A DNA stretch of 45,244 nt from an uncultured Massilia sp. (GTDB lineage: Bacteria; Pseudomonadota; Gammaproteobacteria; Burkholderiales; Burkholderiaceae_D): assembly GCA_913778765.1 (NCBI GenBank), contig CAJYXO010000154.1, positions 1 through 45,244 on the forward strand, written 5' to 3'. The translations under genes and the position numbers were made by a program. How positions within the stretch are numbered: the stretch's first letter is position 1; each line of letters opens with the position of its first letter. Below, one piece after another: positions 39,991 through 45,244 of the stretch. The notes under the pieces were generated by a model, which saw only the letters and a program-made list of their open reading frames with translations, did not search any database and was not told the origin of the DNA.

Positions 39991-40488
39991 ATGCATATCA
40001 ATCCCGAACGCAGCACCCGCCCCGACTACGACCTGCTGGTACGCCAGGTGACCAGCGTCCTCGAAGGCGAGCGCGATCTGACCGCCAACGCCGCGCAGTT
40101 CTCGGCCCTGGTCTACGACACCCTCGCCGACCTGAACTGGGCCGGTTTCTACCTGACCGTGCCGAGCAAGAAGGGCGAAGGCCAGGACCTGCTGGTCGGC
40201 CCCTTCCAGGGCAAGCCGGCCTGCGCCCGCATCCCCTTCGGCCGCGGGGTCTGCGGCGCCACCGCCGTCAAGCGCGAAACCGTCGTCGTGCCGGACGTGC
40301 ATGCCTTCCCGGGCCACATCGCCTGCGATTCGGCGTCGGCCTCGGAAATCGTGCTCCCGGTGATCAAGGACGGGAAGCTGGTCGGCGTGTTCGATATCGA
40401 CAGCCCCTCGCTCGACCGTTTCTCGGACGACGACAAAGCCGGGCTGGAGCGCATGGTGGCGGCCTTCGTGGACGCGACCGATTGCTGA
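39991..40488 (+). CDS. msrC: Free methionine-(R)-sulfoxide reductase (GAF domain)
   Basis: A 165-residue GAF-domain enzyme that reduces free L-methionine-(R)-sulfoxide. The three catalytic cysteines of the family are present: C78 ([11 protein letters not shown]), C88 (GVCGAT) and C112 (HIACDSAS). [22 protein letters not shown] and [11 protein letters not shown] are further hallmarks. TAGAAT just upstream (39952-39957) could be its -10 box, within the end of the preceding gene. It stands in its own unit, between the zwf operon and tal. Confidence 0.9.
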   Translation: MHINPERSTRPDYDLLVRQVTSVLEGERDLTANAAQFSALVYDTLADLNWAGFYLTVPSKKGEGQDLLVGPFQGKPACARIPFGRGVCGATAVKRETVVVPDVHAFPGHIACDSASASEIVLPVIKDGKLVGVFDIDSPSLDRFSDDDKAGLERMVAAFVDATDC

Positions 40489-40555
40489 TTTTTTCAGCAG
40501 AGCCGCGGAAGCCGGTACAATCACGGAATTCGTCCTTACTTCACCTATACGCATC

Positions 40556-41485
40556 ATGAACCAACTCGAACAGCTCAAGCAGTACACCACCGTGGTGGCC
40601 GACACCGGCGACTTCCAGTCGATCAAGGCCTACGCGCCGCAGGATGCGACCACCAACCCGTCGCTGATCCTGAAAGCCGTGCAAAAGCCGGAATACCGTC
40701 CGCTGCTGGAAAAGGCCGTCGCCGAAGCGAACGGCGCGGGTGTCGAAGAGATCGTCGACCGCCTGCTGATCGCCTTCGGCGTCGAGATCCTGAAGTACGT
40801 GCCGGGCCGCGTCTCGACCGAGATCGACGCCGCGCTGTCCTTCGACACCGAAGCGACCGTCGCCAAGGGCCGCGAACTGATCGCCCTGTACGAAGCCGCC
40901 GGCATCCAGCGCGAGCGCGTGCTGATCAAGATCGCCTCGACCTGGGAAGGCATCCGCGCCGCCGAGATCCTGGAACAGGAAGGCATCCGCTGCAACCTGA
41001 CCCTGCTGTTCTCGCTGTGCCAGGCCATCGCCTGCGCCGAGGCGAACGTGCAGCTGATCTCGCCGTTCGTCGGCCGCATCTACGACTGGTACAAGAAATC
41101 GAGCGGCCTTGAGTACCAGGGCGCGGACGATCCGGGCGTGCAGTCGGTCAAGCGCATCTACCAGTACTACCGCAAGTTCGGCTACAAGACCGAGGTGATG
41201 GGCGCGAGCTTCCGTAACGTCTCGCAGATCCTGGAACTGGCCGGCTGCGACCTGCTGACCATTTCGCCGGACCTGCTGCAGAAGCTGGCCGACGCCGACG
41301 GCGCCGTCGAGCGCAAGCTGAGCGCCGATGCATCGGCGGACATCCAGAAGATCGCGATGGACGAGAAGACCTTCCGCTTCATGCTGAACGAAGACGCGAT
41401 GGCGACCGAGAAGCTGGCCGAGGGCATCCGCGCCTTCGTGGCGGATTCGGTCAAGCTGAAGAAGATGATCGAAGAGCTGCGCTGA
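40556..41485 (+). CDS. tal: Transaldolase (type B)
   Basis: The 309-residue enzyme moves a dihydroxyacetone unit between sugar phosphates in the pentose phosphate pathway. The signature [12 protein letters not shown] is at 30-41 and the Schiff-base Lys125 in [21 protein letters not shown] and the [11 protein letters not shown] active-site stretch are typical of classical TalB. A possible -10 box TACAAT lies at 40516-40521. The leader has no good ribosome-binding site. The gene ends before a strong hairpin at 41524-41550. It completes the sugar-phosphate block with rpiA, zwf and pgi. Confidence 0.96.
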   Translation: MNQLEQLKQYTTVVADTGDFQSIKAYAPQDATTNPSLILKAVQKPEYRPLLEKAVAEANGAGVEEIVDRLLIAFGVEILKYVPGRVSTEIDAALSFDTEATVAKGRELIALYEAAGIQRERVLIKIASTWEGIRAAEILEQEGIRCNLTLLFSLCQAIACAEANVQLISPFVGRIYDWYKKSSGLEYQGADDPGVQSVKRIYQYYRKFGYKTEVMGASFRNVSQILELAGCDLLTISPDLLQKLADADGAVERKLSADASADIQKIAMDEKTFRFMLNEDAMATEKLAEGIRAFVADSVKLKKMIEELR

Positions 41486-41523
41486 TCGCGTGCTGATCGA
41501 TTTGTGACTCGGCGTCACAAATA

Positions 41524-41550
41524 AAAACGGCGGCCAGGTGCCGCCGTTTT
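41524..41550. terminator. Bidirectional intrinsic terminator between tal and rlpA
   Basis: AAAACGGCGGC (41524-41534) and GCCGCCGTTTT (41540-41550) form a perfect 11-base stem with a 5-base loop. The A/T arms give a U-tract on both strands, and the genes converge on it. Confidence 0.92.
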
Positions 41551-41560
41551 ACCAGAGTCT

Positions 41561-42145
41561 TTATGGCAGGATGACGTCGATCTCGACCAGCGCGCTGCCT
41601 TTCGCCGCATAGCCGAGCTTGGCTGCGGCCGCATACGATAGATCGATGATCCTGTCGGACAGGAAGGGGCCGCGGTCGTTCACGCGAACGATCAGCGTTC
41701 GACCGTTCTCGACGTTGGTAACCCTGACATAAGAGGGAATGGGCAGGAGCGGATGCGCAGCCGTGAGCTTCATCACGTCGTAGGGTTCACCGCTTGCCGT
41801 CGGCAATCCGTTGTAACGGGTTCCGTACCAGCTTGCCACGCCACGCGCATGGTAGGGCATTAACTTGTTCATCGGCCGGTAGCTATTTCCCATGGCAACA
41901 TAAGGCTTGAGCGTACCCGAGACAAACCGCTCTGCCCTGGGTACGGGCTCCTTGACTGCCTCAATCTGCGCCTGCGTTACGCCTTTTGGCGGACCATCGT
42001 TGAGGTAATAGCGCCCACCGGCTTTTGTCGACTGAACTTTTGGCGTCGAGCAGGCTGCCAGAGACAGCGCCAACGCAGCCATCAGCCCCGGTCTTGAACA
42101 GATAGGTAAAATGCTTCTCATCCTTGCTTTCCACATGTTTTTCAT
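41561..42145 (-). CDS. rlpA: RlpA-type septal ring lytic transglycosylase (lipoprotein)
   Basis: A 194-residue lipoprotein with a double-psi beta-barrel. RlpA proteins cleave denuded glycan strands at the septum. The lipobox is LAAC with Cys at 32; the barrel shows GVASWYG, LPTASGEPYD, TAAHPLLPIPSYVRVTN and VNDRGPF, with the catalytic Asp in the last. There is no C-terminal SPOR domain, unlike E. coli RlpA, so it is a short form. ATG 42145 gives a basic signal start; ATG 42121 is also possible. Upstream codons up to 42223 look less like signal sequence. Confidence 0.88.
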   Translation of the reverse strand: MKNMWKARMRSILPICSRPGLMAALALSLAACSTPKVQSTKAGGRYYLNDGPPKGVTQAQIEAVKEPVPRAERFVSGTLKPYVAMGNSYRPMNKLMPYHARGVASWYGTRYNGLPTASGEPYDVMKLTAAHPLLPIPSYVRVTNVENGRTLIVRVNDRGPFLSDRIIDLSYAAAAKLGYAAKGSALVEIDVILP

Positions 42146-42316
42146 CGCGCCTGACACACCGCCGACTTGCCACCATGTCGGGTGAATGCCTCGGCATCGG
42201 TTGGCGAGACGTGCAAGGCTCAAGGCCGAGCTAGTGGATCATACATGTGGAACGGCCGAACGGAAAAATCGTCCTGCCGCAGTCCCGGATCAGCGGAGCG
42301 GCTCTATCAGCCGCAC

Positions 42317-42931
42317 TCATGCTGGAAACGCGCTCAAGCCCGGCGCCGCACTCCCCGCCGGCCCCGGCGTCCGGGCCACATTCATCACCCAGCACACCAT
42401 CGTGAAGTAGCCGATCAGCGCCGTCAGCTCCACCGTCCCCGGCTCGCCAAAGTGCGCCACCGCCTCGCCGTAGGTCGCATCGCTGACGCCATTCCGCAGC
42501 ATCAGTTCGGAAGCGAAATCGACCGCGCAGGCCTGATCGCCCGGCAAATCGCGAGGACGGCGTCCCGCGCCCAGCGAAGCGATCGCCTCTTCCTTCACGC
42601 CGGCCTTCACGGCCAGCGGTGCGTGGGTCTGCCACTCGAACTGGTTGCCGGTCTCGCGCGAGACCACGCAGATCACCAGCTCGCGGATCGCATCCTTCAG
42701 GCTGCCGTAAAAGCGCAGCGTCTCGCCGGTCTTGCCGATGTGTTCCATCAGCGCCGGCACCTGCAGCAGCGGCACGAAGGGGCCGAAAATCGCCTTGCGC
42801 GGGCCGTTGATGATGGATTCGGCGGCCGCCAGCTGCGCCTCGCTCATGCGCTCGCGCGAAGGAATCGGCAGGCGCTCGGTGGTCGATGGGCCGAAGCCCT
42901 GGGCGGTAGCGGAAGGTGCGGAAGTGCTCAT
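42317..42931 (-). CDS. Carboxymuconolactone decarboxylase family protein
   Basis: A 204-residue helical protein of the CMD/AhpD-like fold. The core segment RELVICVVSRETGNQFEWQTHAPLAVKAGVKEEAIASL matches the family, but the AhpD CxxC pair is absent: the place reads VVSRETGNQFEW with E and H residues, as in gamma-carboxymuconolactone decarboxylases rather than peroxidase reductants. The start ATG overlaps the MFS stop by 4 bases (ATGA). Export or uptake by the linked transporter of the same compound is likely but unproved. Regulation probably by the divergent LysR gene. Confidence 0.87.
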   Translation of the reverse strand: MSTSAPSATAQGFGPSTTERLPIPSRERMSEAQLAAAESIINGPRKAIFGPFVPLLQVPALMEHIGKTGETLRFYGSLKDAIRELVICVVSRETGNQFEWQTHAPLAVKAGVKEEAIASLGAGRRPRDLPGDQACAVDFASELMLRNGVSDATYGEAVAHFGEPGTVELTALIGYFTMVCWVMNVARTPGPAGSAAPGLSAFPA

Positions 42932-44151
42932 CGGTTCTCCTGATTGATTGATCGTTCGTGGCTGCGCAGACGCCACAGATACGCCGCGCTGGCCAGCAGT
43001 CCCAGCGCGGACAACATCAAGGCCATCCGCAGCGCCCCGCTCTCGGTGGCGGTCAGCTTTGCGATACCGGCGCTGGCCAGCGGTCCCGCCAGCTGGCCGA
43101 GCGCGAAGCCGGCCGTCATGCGGCCCAGCACGCGCGTGGCCTGCCCTTCGGCGCGCGCCCGCGCTTCCTGCATGCCGACCATCGTGATGACCATGAAGGT
43201 GCCGCCGACCAGCAGCGCGGCGAGCGTCACGCTGACGAGCGAGGTCCACACGGCGGGCAGCAGCACGCCGGCCGCCATCAGCACGTGCGCGCCCGCCCAC
43301 ACGCGCAGCCGGTTTGCGCGCGCCAGGCGCCACGATACCAGCACGGTCGAGACGGCGGCGGCCGTGCCGAACACCGGCCAGGCCAGGCCGAACACGCGCG
43401 GGTCGTCGACCAGTTGGCGGGCCAGCGCCGGCAGATAGGTGGCGGGCAGGATGTAGCCGAAGCCGAACAGGGTGTAGCAGGCGACCAGGCCGGCGCTGCG
43501 CTGCGGCGCCGCCCCAGCCGCGTTGGGCGCCGCAGCGGACGGCAAGGCAACCGCGGGCGGCGCAGGCAAACTGCGGCTCAGCACCAGCGGAAACACCGAA
43601 GCCAGCGCCCCCAGCGCGGCCAGGCCGGTCCACAAGCGCGGCGACGGCCACGCCGACCCCAGCAACAGGCAGAACAGCCCGGCCGCGGCGATGCCGATGC
43701 CGACCCCGGAAAACAGCACGCCGGACAAATCGGCGCGGCCGAGCGCGGCCAGCCAGCCCAGGCCCCAGGCGCTGGTCGCGACCAGGGTCCAGGCGCTCAT
43801 CACGCCGGCCAGGAAGCGCAGCAGGTTCCACCAGAAGGCCGATGCGGTCCAGCCGACCGCCGCGGTGATCAGCACGGTGCCGGCCAGCCCCAGGGCCAGC
43901 AGCAGCGCGGGCCGGATCCGCAGGCGCGACGCGGCCAACGCCCCGGCCAGGTAGCCCAGGTAGTTGGCGGCGGCGAGCATGGCGCCGGCATGGCTGTCGA
44001 GCAGCCCGTCGCGCACCATCAGCGGGAACAGGGGCGTGAAGGCGAAGCGGCCGATGCCCATGGCGACCGCCAGCGCGGCCAGGGACGCGGCGCAGACCGC
44101 CACGGCGGTGCGGCTGGCGCCGCGATCGATCGAGAGAGTGGTGCTGTCCAT
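42928..44151 (-). CDS. MFS transporter, YbfB/YjiJ family
   Basis: A 407-residue inner-membrane protein with about 12 hydrophobic segments. The opening MGIGRFAFTPLFPLMVRDGLL is the hallmark of the YbfB/YjiJ subgroup, and the middle loop is Ala/Pro-rich (near residue 205). The substrate is unknown; some relatives are implicated in aromatic acid or drug export. The start ATG 44151 gives MDSTTLSIDRG; longer starts would run through the divergent regulator. The gene precedes the CMD-like gene, overlapping it by 4 bases, and diverges from LysR at 44216. Confidence 0.88.
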   Translation of the reverse strand: MDSTTLSIDRGASRTAVAVCAASLAALAVAMGIGRFAFTPLFPLMVRDGLLDSHAGAMLAAANYLGYLAGALAASRLRIRPALLLALGLAGTVLITAAVGWTASAFWWNLLRFLAGVMSAWTLVATSAWGLGWLAALGRADLSGVLFSGVGIGIAAAGLFCLLLGSAWPSPRLWTGLAALGALASVFPLVLSRSLPAPPAVALPSAAAPNAAGAAPQRSAGLVACYTLFGFGYILPATYLPALARQLVDDPRVFGLAWPVFGTAAAVSTVLVSWRLARANRLRVWAGAHVLMAAGVLLPAVWTSLVSVTLAALLVGGTFMVITMVGMQEARARAEGQATRVLGRMTAGFALGQLAGPLASAGIAKLTATESGALRMALMLSALGLLASAAYLWRLRSHERSINQENR

Positions 44152-44185
44152 CCCCGTATTAAAGCGCAGCCGGTGCGCGCTGACC

Positions 44186-44209
44186 AATGAATAAAAATGA
44201 ACTATCATT
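44186..44209. promoter_or_regulatory. Operator-like repeats in the MFS/LysR divergent spacer
   Basis: AATGA occurs at 44186-44190 and 44196-44200, followed by its inverse TCATT at 44205-44209 (AATGA-N4-TCATT). The A+T-rich motif ends 6 bases before the LysR start and is a plausible binding site of that regulator. Confidence 0.4.
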
Positions 44210-44215
44210 CTCGAT

Positions 44216-45094
44216 ATGAGAACGATCGACCTCGAAGCCCTGCTGATCTTCCGCACCGTCGTGCATGAGGGCGGCGTGAACCGGGCCGCGGAAAAGCTGC
44301 ACCGCGTGCCGTCCAACGTCACGACCCGCATCCGCCAGCTCGAAGCTTACCTCGGCGTGCGCCTGTTCAGGCGCGACGGGCGCAATCTCAGCATGACCGA
44401 GGAAGGCCGGACCCTGCTGAACTATGCGACGCGGCTGCTGCGCCTGGCCGACGAAGCCGTCGACGAACTGCGCACCGGGAAACCGCAGGGCATGTTCCGG
44501 CTCGGCGCGCTGGAGAGCACGGCCGGCAGCCGCCTGGCGCCGGTCCTGTCGCGCTACCACGACGCGCATCCGGGCGTGGTGGTGGAACTCGTCACCGGCA
44601 CCAGCGCCGCCCTGCTCAAGCGCGTCAGGGATGCCGAGATCGAGGCGGCCTTCGTCTCCGAGCCCTTCACGGCGCCGGACCTGAACGCGCTGCCGGTGTT
44701 CGACGAAGAGCTGGTGCTGATCACGCCGCGCAATGCCGGGCCGGTGCGTAGTGCGAAGGACCTGGGCCGCCTGACCATGATCGCCTTCGCCCACGGCTGC
44801 TCGTACCGCCGGCGCCTGGACGAGTGGCTGGGCGTCGACGGCGTGGTCGCGGAACGGGTGCTGGAGTTCGGTTCCTACCAGGGCATGATCGCCTGCGTGG
44901 CGGCCGGCACCGGCTTCGCCATCGTGCCGCGCAGCGTGCTGGGCGCGGTGCAGGCGGCGGACAAGGTGCGCGCGCACCGCCTGCCGGAACGGATCGCGGC
45001 AAACCGCACCCACTTGGTGTGGCGCGGCGAAGCCTCGCTGGCGCTGGAAGGGCTGATCGCCCTGCTTACTTCCGGTGGAAGCGCCGCGCGCTGA
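44216..45094 (+). CDS. LysR-family transcriptional regulator
   Basis: A 292-residue regulator. The N-terminal helix-turn-helix (about 1-60; LEALLIFRTVVHEGGVNRAAEKLHRVPSNVTTRIRQLEAYLGVRLF) carries the unusual PSNVTTRI recognition helix I recall from PutR/GcvA-like transporters' regulators. The effector-binding domain begins near residue 93 (GMFRLGALESTAGSRLAPVL). It is divergent from the MFS-CMD pair, its probable target. The 3' end overlaps the converging partial gene by 29 bases. Confidence 0.9.
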   Translation: MRTIDLEALLIFRTVVHEGGVNRAAEKLHRVPSNVTTRIRQLEAYLGVRLFRRDGRNLSMTEEGRTLLNYATRLLRLADEAVDELRTGKPQGMFRLGALESTAGSRLAPVLSRYHDAHPGVVVELVTGTSAALLKRVRDAEIEAAFVSEPFTAPDLNALPVFDEELVLITPRNAGPVRSAKDLGRLTMIAFAHGCSYRRRLDEWLGVDGVVAERVLEFGSYQGMIACVAAGTGFAIVPRSVLGAVQAADKVRAHRLPERIAANRTHLVWRGEASLALEGLIALLTSGGSAAR

Positions 45095-45244
45095 CCGGCC
45101 TGCCGTTCACGTAGCCGATGACTTCGATGTGCCTGGTGTCGTAGACAAGCGGATAGCGGATCCGCGTGTCCTCGCCGGCGCGGCCGCAGGTGCTGGCGGT
45201 CAGCTGGAGCAGGAAGGTCGGGATGCTGCCCTTGACGCCGGCCA
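45066..45244 (-). CDS. Partial CDS, C-terminal 59 residues, unknown
   Basis: A minus-strand frame is open from the window edge to TAA at 45066-45068. It reads, near its end, YVNGRPVSARRFHRK, preceded by IRYPLVYDTRHIEVIGY and a segment LQLTASTCGRAGEDT. Beta-rich, with one Cys; codon use is good (third positions G/C). The start and most of the gene lie outside. No family is recognised. It overlaps the end of the LysR gene, which is why one of the two ends could be mis-set, but both frames look coding. Confidence 0.6.
   Translation of the reverse strand, partial: AGVKGSIPTFLLQLTASTCGRAGEDTRIRYPLVYDTRHIEVIGYVNGRPVSARRFHRK

Noticed and set aside
1..45244. tRNA or rRNA genes, CRISPR arrays, insertion sequences, prophage
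   Set aside because: None seen on reading. The repeats found are short regulatory or REP-like elements. A covariance-model scan would settle tRNAs and small RNAs.

Overview
The window is chromosomal DNA from a high-GC bacterium. Protein content (ArgA, HrpA, YggX, type-B transaldolase, Entner-Doudoroff genes under a HexR-type regulator) and overall protein style point to a betaproteobacterium of the Burkholderiales, most likely Oxalobacteraceae close to Massilia/Telluria. That placement is inference from family resemblance, not from a marker gene. No rRNA, tRNA, CRISPR array, insertion sequence or phage gene was seen.

Layout. 1-3412: end of a chemotaxis operon (truncated methyl-accepting protein, cheW, cheR, cheB). 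3493-8616: an aldo/keto reductase, a convergent HipBA-type toxin-antitoxin pair with an array of operator-like repeats, a TfoX-N protein, a YghU-type glutathione transferase and a Tat-exported YghA-like reductase. 8623-16090: accessory genes (40-residue peptide, PRC-barrel protein, SnoaL-like protein, alpha/beta hydrolase, MmyB-type regulator, membrane protein, tautomerase, two SDR enzymes each divergent from a LysR or AraC regulator). 16109-21990: housekeeping genes hrpA, argA and yggX. 22364-25445: a candidate type VI secretion lipase effector with an overlapping Tli4-family immunity gene, behind an A+T-rich leader; no secretion machinery is visible. 25521-28845: a family 9 glycosyltransferase, a lipoprotein, rpiA and a LuxR-type acyl-homoserine-lactone receptor without a LuxI in view. 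28944-30542: VOC protein, secreted unknown, zinc-protease-like protein.

30550-41485 is a central-carbon block: eda and edd (minus strand) diverge from pgi and an SMP-30 lactonase; zwf, hexR, a glutathione transferase and a YjjG-like phosphatase follow as one apparent operon, then free-methionine-sulfoxide reductase and transaldolase. Four matches to a HexR-like box (TGTAGTAAATTTACTACA) lie in the edd/pgi and pre-zwf spacers, so the block reads as a HexR-controlled glucose-6-phosphate to pyruvate module. No canonical 6-phosphogluconolactonase gene is present; the SMP-30 protein next to pgi may supply that step.

41561-45244: rlpA behind a strong bidirectional terminator, a coupled carboxymuconolactone-decarboxylase-like/MFS pair divergent from a LysR regulator, and the 3' end of an unrecognised minus-strand gene.

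The observations most worth following are the HipBA operator array (two inverted-repeat pairs 63 bp apart), the lux-box-like palindrome placed about 43 bp before a predicted start site, the orphan lipase/immunity pair with its Cys/Trp-rich C-terminal module, and the HexR circuit with its tandem repeats and leader hairpin.
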